NCBI RefSeq assembly: GCF_000743705.1
Contig: NZ_JQEZ01000001.1
Span: 178,070 to 242,069, forward strand
DNA from: Ruegeria halocynthiae
Lineage (GTDB): Bacteria; Pseudomonadota; Alphaproteobacteria; Rhodobacterales; Rhodobacteraceae
Direction of reading: 5' to 3'
DNA length: 64,000 bases
In this document: positions 1 to 8,900 of the stretch, in pieces
How positions within the stretch are numbered: the first letter of the stretch is position 1
How the letters are laid out: every line of letters begins with the position of its first letter
Notes under the pieces: generated by a model
Databases searched by the model: none
The model's input: the letters and a program-made list of their open reading frames with translations, nothing else
What the model was told of the DNA's origin: nothing
Made by a program: the position numbers and the translations under genes

Positions 1-1
1 C

Positions 2-304
2 GGCAATCTGCTCAGGTGACCAACCTTCTTGGAGGCGATCAATCACTGCCTCTCGCAGTTCAGGAATTCGAACGAGTTTGCGTCGCCGCGCACGTCGTTC
101 GGCTGCGGACTTCTGCGCCAGCATTCCGTAATAACCATTCAGCTGAGGAAGCTCGTCGTCCTTGAAGAAGTTGCGTTTGATCTCACGGTACACGGTCGCA
201 CGATGACGGTGTATCTGTCGGGCGATCTCAGCCACTTTGATCTTTCTAAGCAACAGGTCCTCGATTGTGCGCCGTTCGGCTAGATTTAACTCGGTTCGTT
301 CCAT
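2..304 (-). CDS. IS30-family transposase, N-terminal part (runs off the window)
   Basis: Read from an ATG at 304 towards the left edge, this frame stays open for 101 codons and is cut by the window start. The N-terminal region has the helix-turn-helix of IS30-family transposases, including a stretch reading HRHRATVYREIKRN and, further on, a segment ending in EGWSPEQIA; both are hallmarks of the family. The DDE catalytic domain would lie outside the window. A transposase of this type cuts and pastes its own element. The 90 bases between its start and the next element at 392 should hold its terminal repeat, but with only one end visible I cannot define it. Whether the gene is intact cannot be judged. 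Confidence 0.85.
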   Translation of the reverse strand, partial: MERTELNLAERRTIEDLLLRKIKVAEIARQIHRHRATVYREIKRNFFKDDELPQLNGYYGMLAQKSAAERRARRRKLVRIPELREAVIDRLQEGWSPEQIA

Positions 305-391
305 AAACTGTTCTCCTGACTTTCCAGTAGGATAGAGGAAAAGTCGCTTTCCAGTTTAGAATGTGCCCGTGAGCGATACTTTGTTGCAACC

Positions 392-1910
392 AAGTTGAAA
401 TGTCACCCGGCCTGCAAAGTAGAAATGTCACTACAGGGCGCTGAGGTGAGCAAAGCCTGACAGGGCGGAGACCTCAGACATCGCAGCTCTGGCTGGCTTT
501 GCGGGCCTCCTTGGCGCGCCGGGCGGCGAGGGAGTTCCAGCCGTCGTTGCGGCGGCCGTTGGGTTTGTAGCGGGTGCGCTGTTTGCCCGCGCGGCGTTTC
601 TTCGGCGGGGTTTTGTCCTGCTCGGCCTTGATGTGTTCCAGCACCGCGCTCAGATGCTTGTTCTCGGTGATCGCGGCGTGCGTGACGCGCTGGTCCTTGT
701 CGAAGACGGAGTAGGGGAGCGAGACGCCCTTCCAGCGGAACTCGAGCCGGCCGTCGGGATATTCGTAGCTGTCGACATACTTGCCGGGCAGCCCGCGCGT
801 GATCTCGTTCTCTGCGAGGATGATCCGCTGCCGGTCGTAGGAGAACGCCAGTTGGTTGCCGACATAGCGCTCGTCACGGAAGCAAAGGACATCTGCCAGT
901 CGGTCAGGTTCCACATTCAGCGCGCGATGCAGATCGTCCGGGCGGCGCGGGACCTTGGCGAACTTGGTGTTGTAGCGCTCGATGAATCCCGGAAGAAACG
1001 CGTTGGCCGCCTCCATGTCCGATACACCCGCAAGGCGCAGTTCTTTCACCAGCCGATCCTGAAGCGTCCGGTTGGCACGTTCGACGCGGCCTTTGGCCTG
1101 AGAACTGTTCGCGCAGAGGATCTCGATGTTCAGCTCATTCAAAGCCCTACCAAATTGGGTCATTCCGTGGCCGGACTTGGCAGCCTGGTTCGGGACGCGA
1201 AACATCGTGTGCTTGTCTGAGTAGAACGCCACTGGGCGTCCATGCGTATGTAGATAAGCCTCCAGCGCGCCGAAGTAGCTGAATGTGCTCTCGGACTTCA
1301 CAAACTCCAGATGCATCAACGTGCTGGTCGCATCATCGATGAACACCAACAGGGTGCAAGCAGGCCCGCGATCCTCGAACCAGTGATGATCTGACCCGTC
1401 AATCTGGATCAGCTCACCGAAGCATTCCCGGCGCAAGCGCGGCTGGTGGAATGTGCGTCGTTGTTTGCGGGAAAGCCAGATACCAGCGTCCTGCATCCAT
1501 TTGCGCAGTGTCTCGCGAGAGACCTTCAGCCCGTGATCTTCCTCAAGCTTCTCAGCAGCAAAGGTCGGCCCGAAGTCGCTGTAGTTCTCCCGGACCAACG
1601 TCACCGCGAACTCCCGTACCGCCGGATCGATCCGATTGTTCGAAGCGCGGCCGCGCGCCTTGTGTCGGATCGCCGCCGGTCCATCTGTCTGAAACTTCTT
1701 CAGAAGCCGATGAACCTGCCTGCGACTCAATCCCAAGACATTGGCTGCATTCGTGGCAGTCATCCGGCCTTGGCTCACCTGGCTCAAAACCTCGACCCGG
1801 TTCAGCTCGCGCTCGCTCATCAAAACCCATCCCATGCCCATACTCTCTGCCTGTTCTCATTGGGGCAGAGTGTGACACTTCTACTTTGCAGATGTGGGAC
1901 ACTTTAACTT
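392..1910. mobile_element. ISNCY-type (IS1202-like) insertion sequence
   Basis: One transposase gene (474-1841) is bounded by imperfect terminal inverted repeats at about 392-431 and 1872-1910. Each end contains two direct copies of a short motif of the form AAGTNRAARTGTCMC: on the left at 392-406 and 417-431, on the right (reverse complement) at about 1896-1910 and 1872-1887. The inner stretch GCAAAGTAGAARTGTCAC is nearly identical at both ends. These are probably transposase binding sites. I see no convincing target-site duplication. The element lies directly beside the IS30-type gene and 120 bases upstream of the SDR gene at 2031. Confidence 0.75.
474..1841 (-). CDS. ISNCY-family DDE transposase
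   Basis: A 455-residue transposase. The first about 60 residues form a helix-turn-helix (motif NVLGLSRRQVHRLLKKFQ), followed by a basic linker (HKARGRASNNR) and an integrase-type catalytic core. Candidate DDE residues are the Asp in QIDGSDHHW, the Asp in FYSDKHTMF and the Glu in KGRVERANRTLQ. Length and motif order fit the ISNCY/IS1202 group. Alternative ATGs lie at 1835 and 1820; the ATG at 1841 has AGAGAG just upstream. No frameshift or internal stop is seen, so the element may be active. It sits inside matching terminal repeats. Confidence 0.85.
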   Translation of the reverse strand: MGMGWVLMSERELNRVEVLSQVSQGRMTATNAANVLGLSRRQVHRLLKKFQTDGPAAIRHKARGRASNNRIDPAVREFAVTLVRENYSDFGPTFAAEKLEEDHGLKVSRETLRKWMQDAGIWLSRKQRRTFHQPRLRRECFGELIQIDGSDHHWFEDRGPACTLLVFIDDATSTLMHLEFVKSESTFSYFGALEAYLHTHGRPVAFYSDKHTMFRVPNQAAKSGHGMTQFGRALNELNIEILCANSSQAKGRVERANRTLQDRLVKELRLAGVSDMEAANAFLPGFIERYNTKFAKVPRRPDDLHRALNVEPDRLADVLCFRDERYVGNQLAFSYDRQRIILAENEITRGLPGKYVDSYEYPDGRLEFRWKGVSLPYSVFDKDQRVTHAAITENKHLSAVLEHIKAEQDKTPPKKRRAGKQRTRYKPNGRRNDGWNSLAARRAKEARKASQSCDV

Positions 1911-2030
1911 TGCGGGTACAAACCTTAATCGCATAATCCGTATTATGGTTAAATTTAGCTTCAAAAAGCACTTCTATAATTTCTTCACTGCCTTACGATC
2001 TGAGCTTACATACTTAGATTGGAAAGACCG

Positions 2031-2798
2031 ATGGAATTAAACGGAAAAACTGTCGTTGTTACCGGCGCTGCCCAGGGTATCGGCGAAGGATTGGCGGAAC
2101 GGTTCTCAAGCGAAGGCGCGACGGTTGTCTGTTCCGATATTGATCTGACGGGTGCGCAACAGGTAGCGCGGGCTATCGGCGGCCATGCGTTGGAATGCGA
2201 CGTTTCCCATGAAGACAATGTTAAAGCCTTGATTGAAACTGTCGAGGACACAATTGCGCCTATTGATCTGTTTTGCGCCAATGCCGGTATTCTGACCTTT
2301 GGCGGTTTCGAAGTACCGGACGCCGACTGGGACCGTATCTGGAAAATCAACGTGATGTCGCATGTCTGGACAGCGCGCCATCTGGTGCCGCGAATGTTGG
2401 AACGTGGTGGCGGTTATATCATGACAACAGCCTCGGCGGCCGGTTTGTTGAACCAACCTGGCGCGGCGCCATATGGGGTCACAAAACACGCGGCCATCGG
2501 GTTTGCGGAATGGCTGTCTTTGACTTACGGGCAAAAAGGCTTGCGTGTTTCTGTTCTGTGTCCTCAGGCCGTTCGATCAGAAATGACGCGCGGATTTGAG
2601 GATTCTGTGGCCTCGATTGACGGCATGTTAGAGCCTGAAGACGTGGCGCAGGCGTGCGTTGAAACCATCAGAGACGAACGTTTTCTGGTGCTTCCGCATC
2701 CTGAGGTGCTGGAATACATACGCCACAAAGCTGGCGACTATGACCGTTGGCTGGGTGGAATGCGGAAGTTAAATCAAAGGTTTATCGAAGACACATAA
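2031..2798 (+). CDS. SDR-family oxidoreductase
   Basis: A 255-residue classical short-chain dehydrogenase. It begins with the nucleotide-binding motif TGAAQGIG, followed by the NAG motif (CANAGIL) and an active site with Ser in TTASAAG and Tyr-Lys in YGVTKHA. Such enzymes reduce or oxidise alcohols and ketones with NAD(P)H; the substrate cannot be told. A TTG four codons upstream (2019) could also start the frame, but ATG 2031 has GGAAAG just before it. The ISNCY element ends 120 bases upstream, so its promoter may lie within or beside the element. It converges with the thioesterase gene, with one base between stop codons. Confidence 0.85.
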   Translation: MELNGKTVVVTGAAQGIGEGLAERFSSEGATVVCSDIDLTGAQQVARAIGGHALECDVSHEDNVKALIETVEDTIAPIDLFCANAGILTFGGFEVPDADWDRIWKINVMSHVWTARHLVPRMLERGGGYIMTTASAAGLLNQPGAAPYGVTKHAAIGFAEWLSLTYGQKGLRVSVLCPQAVRSEMTRGFEDSVASIDGMLEPEDVAQACVETIRDERFLVLPHPEVLEYIRHKAGDYDRWLGGMRKLNQRFIEDT

Positions 2799-2799
2799 T

Positions 2800-3663
2800 T
2801 CAACCCTTGGCTTTGCGCATAAGCCCTTCTTGCGCAACCGAGGCGACCAAAGTTCCGTCTTCTGTATATATTGATCCGCGGTTAAAGTTCCGCCCTCGCC
2901 CGCTCCAGGGCGAATCCATCGTGTACAGATGCCAGTTTTCAAAATGCACTGGTGCGTGGAACCAAATTGTGTGGTCAAGGCTGGCACCGTTAACTTCGCC
3001 GGTAAACCAGCTCAGCCCGTGCGGGCGCATCCCAGAGCTCATCAGGTACATATCGGACGCGTATGCCAAAAGGATATGTTGCGTCGCGGGGTCTGCATTT
3101 GCTGCGGCCCCCATGCGAAACCAGATTTGGTTACGATCATCCGATTTTTCAGGATCGAATGGATTCAGGTGGCTTGCTTCCCGAACTTCGATGGGACGCT
3201 CGCGCGTCAATTCCCCATGCAGGTCTTCCGGAACCTGATCCAGATACCTCTGCCGCAACTCGTCGCGCGAAGGGTATGACTCGGGCGGGTTAATCTGCGG
3301 CATTGCGTGGTGGTGATCCCAGCCTTCGTCCTGAATGTGGAACGAGGCCGACATGTTCAGGATTTGCTTGCCATGTTGAATCGCGACAACGCGCCTTGTC
3401 GTGAAGGACCCCCCGTCCCTTGCCCTATCTACCTGATAGATAACCGGAATTGATGGATCACCTGGGCGAATGAAATAGGCGTGAAGTGAATGGCACAGAC
3501 GATCATCAACCGTTCTATATGCGGCAGCAAGGGCCTGGGCGATGACTTGCCCGCCAAAGATCCGTGTTGGTGTCTCACCACCTGATCCGGTGCCCCGAAA
3601 CAAATCAATTTCAAGCCTTTCGATATTCAAAAGGTCCAGAAGAATGCGTTCTGCTTCGGTCAT
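2800..3663 (-). CDS. tesB: Acyl-CoA thioesterase II (TesB-like)
   Basis: A 287-residue double-hotdog thioesterase that hydrolyses acyl-CoA to free acid and CoA. N-terminal hotdog features include FGGQVIAQAL and the block HSLHAYFIRPGD, then DGGSFTTRR. The C-terminal half has SLDHTIWFH and the terminal pattern GTLVASVAQEGLMR; the Asp of LDHT and the Gln of AQEG match the TesB catalytic positions. Length is normal for the family. It lies 50 bases downstream of a serine hydrolase gene on the same strand, so the two are probably cotranscribed, suggesting lipid or acyl-CoA turnover. Confidence 0.92.
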   Translation of the reverse strand: MTEAERILLDLLNIERLEIDLFRGTGSGGETPTRIFGGQVIAQALAAAYRTVDDRLCHSLHAYFIRPGDPSIPVIYQVDRARDGGSFTTRRVVAIQHGKQILNMSASFHIQDEGWDHHHAMPQINPPESYPSRDELRQRYLDQVPEDLHGELTRERPIEVREASHLNPFDPEKSDDRNQIWFRMGAAANADPATQHILLAYASDMYLMSSGMRPHGLSWFTGEVNGASLDHTIWFHAPVHFENWHLYTMDSPWSGRGRNFNRGSIYTEDGTLVASVAQEGLMRKAKG

Positions 3664-3713
3664 GTTCCGCTCTCCGGTTCTGGTTCAGGGCTTGGATAAC
3701 AGCGCAATGAGGG

Positions 3714-4943
3714 TCATTCAATCATTGCCCCGTGAACCAAAGCCAATAGTTCCGATCGGGATGGATAAGAGTCGGACGGCGACAATTGTGTGAAGAACAC
3801 TGCGGTCAGGTCGTTGACAGGATCGACCCAAAAGAACGTGGACGCCATTCCGCCCCAACTGAACTCGCCCTCAGCGCACGGGGCACATGTTCGACCGGGG
3901 TTAGTCACAATCGCACCCCCGATGCCAAACCCAATTCCTTCCATCGGTCTTTCTGCAAAACTTTTTGGACCCATTGATGCAATGTCACCCGGTAAGTGGT
4001 TGCGCAGCATGAATTCTACGGTTCTGGTCCCAAGCAGGCGTTGCCCATGGCCCTGCCCCCGGGTGCGCAGCATCTCGGCAAACTTGGAGTAATCATCTAT
4101 TGTGCCGACCAGACCGCCCCCGCCAGAAAACGTCGTGGCATGCTCGAACGGGGAAAGCCCAGACTGATCTACAAGGCGCAATGTATCACTACCGAAGTCG
4201 GCGGAATTCAATGTCATCGCGCCAGACGCCAGCGGTGTGTAAAGCGATGCAAACCGATCCCCTGCCCCCGCTGGTACCGAGAAACTTGTTTCATGCATTC
4301 CAAGTGGTTCAAAGATTTCCTGATCAAAGAACTGATCCAGGGTCCGACCAGACACAACCTCGATCACACGGCCGATGACGTCAATTCCGACCGAATATTC
4401 CCACCGGGTTCCCGGTTGAAACGCCAGTGGAAGCTTTGCCAGATCACTTACCCTGTCAGCTAAAAGCCCCTGATCAGGCTTGAAAATAAGACCCTGCTCA
4501 TCCATCGCTTGAGGCAGAACCCCGGGGTTGAAAGGATAACTCAGACCGCTTGTGTGGGTCAGCAACTGATGAAGCGTCGGTATCGGGGCGTGTTCTGTCT
4601 GATCCAATTGCGTGGCGCCCGGTATCAGTGCCTGCATTTCGCGAAATTCCGGAATGTATTCCGACAGCGGCGCATCCAGATGAACCAGGCCCCGCTCGAC
4701 CAGCATCATCAATGCAACGGACGTCACGGGTTTGGTCATCGAATAGATGCGCGTGATTGTGTCCCTTTGAAACGGCAGGTTCCGCTCGACGCTTCTGCTG
4801 CCGCAGGCGTGAAAGAAGACCTCGGACCCTTTGTGCATCAAAAGCAGTGAACTGCCCGGGTATTTTCGTTCATCGACATACCGATGCATCCAATCGGTAA
4901 CGTGATTAAACTGCTTAGGGTTGATTTTCAAAGGATTGCTCAT
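3714..4943 (-). CDS. Serine hydrolase of the beta-lactamase (class C-like) family
   Basis: A 409-residue protein of the beta-lactamase/EstB fold. The catalytic Ser-x-x-Lys is visible as SMTK in RIYSMTKPVTS, and the second motif Tyr as YSVGIDVIG. A late segment GEFSWGGMASTFFWVDP corresponds to the HxG/WGG region typical of esterases of this family. No signal peptide is seen, which argues for a cytoplasmic esterase rather than an antibiotic-degrading lactamase. Its gene precedes tesB on the same strand. Function is most likely hydrolysis of short esters or lactones; the substrate is unknown. Confidence 0.87.
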   Translation of the reverse strand: MSNPLKINPKQFNHVTDWMHRYVDERKYPGSSLLLMHKGSEVFFHACGSRSVERNLPFQRDTITRIYSMTKPVTSVALMMLVERGLVHLDAPLSEYIPEFREMQALIPGATQLDQTEHAPIPTLHQLLTHTSGLSYPFNPGVLPQAMDEQGLIFKPDQGLLADRVSDLAKLPLAFQPGTRWEYSVGIDVIGRVIEVVSGRTLDQFFDQEIFEPLGMHETSFSVPAGAGDRFASLYTPLASGAMTLNSADFGSDTLRLVDQSGLSPFEHATTFSGGGGLVGTIDDYSKFAEMLRTRGQGHGQRLLGTRTVEFMLRNHLPGDIASMGPKSFAERPMEGIGFGIGGAIVTNPGRTCAPCAEGEFSWGGMASTFFWVDPVNDLTAVFFTQLSPSDSYPSRSELLALVHGAMIE

Positions 4944-5125
4944 AATCTATTAACTCTTTGGTTGTCTGTGCGGATTTTGGGCGCTTGTGCGCCGAAATGA
5001 CAGAAAAATCGACTTTGAATTCCCCAATATCAGCAGCACCGGTAAGTTTTGCCCGAATGCCCTGTTACACTGTCGTGGTAACAGATTCGCTGATCATTGT
5101 TTGATACACTCTTCGGAGGAGAAAC

Positions 5126-5731
5126 ATGGCGCAACATATAGATTTTGTTTATGATTTTTGCAGTCCAAATGCATATCTGGCGCATAGGGCACTGCCAGCA
5201 ATAGCCGAGAAGCATGGCCTGCGCGTCAAATATGTTCCGGTCTTGCTGTCGATTGTTTTCAAGGTAACCAACAATCAAAACCCATTTCAGGCGTTCTCTG
5301 AAAATCGCCAGAAAACCGCCTATCTTACCCACGACCTGCACCGCTTTGCCCGCGCCAGAGGGATAAGCTTTCATATGAGCCCCCATTTTCCCGTAAACAC
5401 CAAATTCGCCATGCGCGGGGCGGTTTTTGCCTCGGGAAAACCGTGGGCGGCCAAATATGTCGACGCGGTATTCGATGCGATCTGGGTGCATGGCCAAAAA
5501 GTTGATGAACTTGGCGTTCTGACCGATATCTTACTGGAAAATGATCTGCCCGCGCGCAAAATGCGCGAGGCAATGACCAGTGTAGACGTCAAGCAAAAGC
5601 TCAAGGATCAGACAAAAGCCGCTGTTAAAAAAGGGGTTTTTGGCGTTCCCAGTATGTTTGCGGGCCCCGAGATGTTCTTTGGGAAAAACAGCCTTGGGAA
5701 TCTGGAGCTGGAGTTGTCTCGGGCCATCTAG
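5126..5731 (+). CDS. 2-hydroxychromene-2-carboxylate isomerase-like DsbA-fold protein
   Basis: A 201-residue thioredoxin-fold protein of the DsbA/GST-kappa group. The start reads DFVYDFCSPNAYLAHRAL, where Ser-Pro replaces the CxxC of disulfide oxidoreductases, as in HCCA isomerases and GST kappa. The cis-proline loop is visible as GVFGVPSMF near the C terminus. Known members isomerise 2-hydroxychromene-2-carboxylate in naphthalene breakdown using glutathione; no other naphthalene genes lie nearby, so the true substrate is open. GGAGGAG sits eight bases before the ATG. It is divergent from the serine hydrolase gene and convergent with the next gene. Confidence 0.85.
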   Translation: MAQHIDFVYDFCSPNAYLAHRALPAIAEKHGLRVKYVPVLLSIVFKVTNNQNPFQAFSENRQKTAYLTHDLHRFARARGISFHMSPHFPVNTKFAMRGAVFASGKPWAAKYVDAVFDAIWVHGQKVDELGVLTDILLENDLPARKMREAMTSVDVKQKLKDQTKAAVKKGVFGVPSMFAGPEMFFGKNSLGNLELELSRAI

Positions 5732-5754
5732 GTGGGTCGGCCCTCACTTGCTTT

Positions 5755-6783
5755 TCAAGATTGTTCAATTGCCGCCAACCCATGTTGCGCGAACATCGGA
5801 ACATAGGCACCAAACACCTGCGCCCGCTTGGGATCTGATGCGTTGCCGTCCAGCGCGCGTTTATAAACGCCCTGCAGGATACCGGCCATTCTGAAGAAGT
5901 TGAAGGCCAGGTAAAAACCGAAGTTATCAATTCCGGGCAGGTCTCGCCGCTGGCAATACTGATTGATGAACGCCTGATCTGACGGCAGGCCAAGCTCTGC
6001 CCGGTCAATCCCGGCCAGTCCCCGGCCTTCTTTCCCGGTCGGCATTTGCCATTGCATGACGACAGCAGCAAGATCGGCATAGGGATGCCCGATCGTTGAC
6101 AACTCCCAATCCAGCACGCCGATACAGCGGGTTCCGTCTTTTTCGAACATCATGTTGTCGATGCGATAGTCGCCATGCACAAGTGTTCTCTGCCCATCAT
6201 CTGCGGGAACCGAGTTTTCCAGACTGGTGATCAGCGCGTCCATCTCAGGTATCCGGGTGGTCTCTGATGCGCGATACTGCTTTGTCCAGCGAGAGATTTG
6301 ACGTTCGAAGTAATTGCCCGGCGGGCCGTAATCCGACAAGCCAACGGCGTCGATATCGACCATATGCAACTCGGCCAGCACTCGGTTCATCTCACTCAGA
6401 ACGTTTGTGCGGACCTCATTTGTTTCCTCTTCCATGGTCGGTTCCAGAAATGTGCGACCGTCGAGGCGTTCCATGACGTAAAAGTCCGAGCCGATGATGC
6501 TGTCATCCTGACACAACAGATACATTTCCGGCACAGGCACATTGCTGCCGGCAAGCGCGGTTTGGACCCTGAACTCACGATCCACCGCATGGGCGGATTT
6601 CAGCAGAACGCCAGGTGGTTTTCGACGCAGAACATAAGATTTCTCGGGCGTCTTCAGCTCATACGTTGGGTTGGATTGACCGACCGTGAACTTGCGCGCC
6701 TCCAAAGGCCCCCGGTACCCCGGAAGGTTCGCGTCAAGGTATGCACCGACGGTCTTTAGATCCAGATTAGTATTATCATTCAT
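5755..6783 (-). CDS. Phosphotransferase-family (APH/ACAD10-like) protein
   Basis: A 342-residue kinase-like protein. Near the N terminus is the substrate-contact segment FTVGQSNPTYEL and the ATP-site block YVLRRKPPG; the catalytic loop is VHGDYRIDNMMF and the metal-binding segment is VLDWELSTIGHPYADLA. These match the aminoglycoside phosphotransferase superfamily, and in particular the branch fused or linked to acyl-CoA dehydrogenases (ACAD10/11), thought to phosphorylate hydroxyacyl-CoA. The start at 6783 has GGAG nine bases upstream; a longer reading from 6846 would overlap the preceding SDR gene. It follows that SDR gene by 22 bases, indicating an operon. Confidence 0.85.
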   Translation of the reverse strand: MNDNTNLDLKTVGAYLDANLPGYRGPLEARKFTVGQSNPTYELKTPEKSYVLRRKPPGVLLKSAHAVDREFRVQTALAGSNVPVPEMYLLCQDDSIIGSDFYVMERLDGRTFLEPTMEEETNEVRTNVLSEMNRVLAELHMVDIDAVGLSDYGPPGNYFERQISRWTKQYRASETTRIPEMDALITSLENSVPADDGQRTLVHGDYRIDNMMFEKDGTRCIGVLDWELSTIGHPYADLAAVVMQWQMPTGKEGRGLAGIDRAELGLPSDQAFINQYCQRRDLPGIDNFGFYLAFNFFRMAGILQGVYKRALDGNASDPKRAQVFGAYVPMFAQHGLAAIEQS

Positions 6784-6805
6784 AAGGTTGCTCCGCGCCC
6801 TGCAC

Positions 6806-7624
6806 CTAGTGAGTCTCGCCAAAGATATCTCCGGCCGTGACCACATTCAGACCGCCTGAAACAGGAATTACCGCCCCCGTAACATAGCTGCCGCCGCGAC
6901 CGCACAGAAACAGCAGGCAACCGGCAATATCCTCGTCCCGGCCAACGCGCTTTAACGGGACCGATTTGCCAACTTTATCACGGTTATCTGCATCTGCCGT
7001 TGCAAACGCGGTCATGCGCGACACGAACGGCCCAGGTGCCAAAGCATTGACCGTGATGTGGTGCCGCGAAAACTCCTTGGCCATGATTTTGGTAAGATGC
7101 AAAACGGCGGCTTTAGATGCGGAATAGCTGTAGGCGCCGTCACCCATCGGCACCTCGCCCATCACCGAGCCGACATTGACCACACGGGCCGGATCGTTGG
7201 GCGTGCCTGATTTCTTGAGCATTGGCAGCAGCTTTTGGGTCAGATCAAACAGGCCCGCGACATTGACGGACATGACCCTGTCCCAGGCGTCATACGGAAA
7301 TTCTCCCATCGAGGCACCCCAGGACACCCCGGCGTTATTCATAAGGATATCAAGGCGGTCGGTGCGACTTTGAACCTCGGACGCCAGAGCCTCAATCCCT
7401 TCTTTGGTGCTGACATCGCCGCCGAACCCTTCGGCGTGCCCGGGCGCGCCCAAAGCGTTCAGTTCAGCCGCGACTGCCTCGCACGCGTCCCCCTTGCGCG
7501 AGGCGATCAGTACGCGCGCACCTGCCCAGATCAGCGCCTCTGCGGCCATGCGGCCAATGCCGGTGGCTCCTCCGGTCACAACTGCGGTCTTTCCCTGCAA
7601 TGAGAATAGCGTTTCAGGGGTCAT
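6806..7624 (-). CDS. SDR-family oxidoreductase
   Basis: A 272-residue short-chain dehydrogenase. Motifs: cofactor loop TGGATGIGRMA, NNAGVSWG, and an active site with Tyr-Lys in YSYSASKAA; the C-terminal region LCGRGGSYVTGAVIPVSGG is typical. The reading frame could begin further up at 7786, but ATG 7624 with GAGGAG six to eleven bases upstream and the usual N terminus MTPETLFSLQGKTAVVTGG decides the start. It is the first gene of a pair with the phosphotransferase, and is divergent from the MDR gene at 7781. The context suggests an acyl or hydroxyacyl substrate, which is inference. Confidence 0.88.
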   Translation of the reverse strand: MTPETLFSLQGKTAVVTGGATGIGRMAAEALIWAGARVLIASRKGDACEAVAAELNALGAPGHAEGFGGDVSTKEGIEALASEVQSRTDRLDILMNNAGVSWGASMGEFPYDAWDRVMSVNVAGLFDLTQKLLPMLKKSGTPNDPARVVNVGSVMGEVPMGDGAYSYSASKAAVLHLTKIMAKEFSRHHITVNALAPGPFVSRMTAFATADADNRDKVGKSVPLKRVGRDEDIAGCLLFLCGRGGSYVTGAVIPVSGGLNVVTAGDIFGETH

Positions 7625-7780
7625 GGTCTGCTCCTCGGTGTTTTGGATTGGCGCGTGAACATCTGGGATGCCAGCGAAATGTCTGTCAGTCACAAGATTT
7701 GCATCCCGCTGTTTTCTTGACAACACCTGCTGCTGTGCCAAAGCTCCTCCTGATTGAATAACAAGGACAACAGGGCCAAT

Positions 7781-8782
7781 ATGCAAGCTTTACTCAGCGT
7801 CGCCCCGGGCGGGCCGGAAACACTGGAACTGACCGCCCTGCCCGATCCTGTTCCGGGAAAAGGCGAGATTTTGGTTGCGGTTAAGGCCGCCGGGGTCAAT
7901 TTTCCGGATACTTTGATGATTCAGGACTTGTATCAAATCAAGCCACCCCGTCCGTTTGCCCCGGGCGGCGAAATCGCGGGTGAAGTCACGGCAATCGGTG
8001 AAGGTGTCAGTGGATTTGAAATCGGCGACCGGGTGCTGGCGCTGACGGGTCATGGTGGCTTTGCCACGCATCTGGCGATCAAGGCGGCAACTGCCGTCAA
8101 ATTCCCCAATACGATGCCGTTCGAAGACGCAGCGTGTTTCATCTTTACATATGGAACGTCCTACCACGCGCTCAAGGATCGCGCGGCGATTCAATCGGGG
8201 GAAACCTTGCTGATCCTTGGGGCCGCCGGAGGGGTCGGAACAGCAGCCATCGAACTGGCCAAGACCAAGGGCGCCCGTGTGATTGCCGCCGTTTCCACGC
8301 CCGAGAAGGCCGATTTTTGCCGCCAGATCGGTGCTGACGACACCATTGTTTACACGCGGGACATGGATAAGGCCGGTCAAAAGGCATTTTCCGCGGAAAT
8401 CAAGGCTTTGGCTGGCGGTGAAGGCGTGGATATCGTGTACGATGCGGTTGGCGGGTCCTATGCTGAACCCGCGCTGCGCAGTACGGCATGGAACGGCCGG
8501 TATCTGGTCGTTGGTTTCCCCGCCGGTATCCCCAAGATTCCGCTGAACCTACCTTTGCTCAAGGGCTGTCAGATCGTAGGTGTTTTTTGGGGTGCATCGG
8601 TGTTTCGCGATCCTGCGGGGCACGCAAAAAATATCAGTGAATTGTTCGGGTTATACGCCAAAGGTAAGATCAAACCTCAGATCAGCAAGACCTTTTCGCT
8701 TGCCCAAGCAGCTCAGGCTCTGACCCATCTTGCGGACCGCTCAGCACTTGGAAAAATCGTGGTGACAATGGACGACGGTTAA
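7781..8782 (+). CDS. NADPH:quinone oxidoreductase-type MDR enzyme
   Basis: A 333-residue zinc-free medium-chain dehydrogenase. The N-terminal catalytic domain has the run VKAAGVNFPDTLMIQ and PGGEIAGEV; the Rossmann domain has LILGAAGGVGTAAIELAK, the nucleotide-binding signature. Zinc ligand cysteines of alcohol dehydrogenases are absent. The typical reaction is NADPH-dependent reduction of quinones or enones. ATG 7781 is chosen over a TTG at 7754; both are in frame and neither has a strong ribosome site at ideal distance. It is divergent from the SDR-phosphotransferase pair with about 155 bases between, which should hold both promoters. Confidence 0.87.
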   Translation: MQALLSVAPGGPETLELTALPDPVPGKGEILVAVKAAGVNFPDTLMIQDLYQIKPPRPFAPGGEIAGEVTAIGEGVSGFEIGDRVLALTGHGGFATHLAIKAATAVKFPNTMPFEDAACFIFTYGTSYHALKDRAAIQSGETLLILGAAGGVGTAAIELAKTKGARVIAAVSTPEKADFCRQIGADDTIVYTRDMDKAGQKAFSAEIKALAGGEGVDIVYDAVGGSYAEPALRSTAWNGRYLVVGFPAGIPKIPLNLPLLKGCQIVGVFWGASVFRDPAGHAKNISELFGLYAKGKIKPQISKTFSLAQAAQALTHLADRSALGKIVVTMDDG

Positions 8783-8900
8783 GCCATTCGCACAGTGAAA
8801 CCAAGCGTGCCTGATCGGTGCCGTCACGACGTAAGCACTTTGGCTGGTGGACATCCTCACCAATTCGTGTTTATGAACTTGTTATGGGAATTGTGAAGTA

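Noticed and set aside
2019..2030. TTG start for the SDR gene
   Set aside because: The ATG at 2031 has a closer ribosome site and the usual N terminus.
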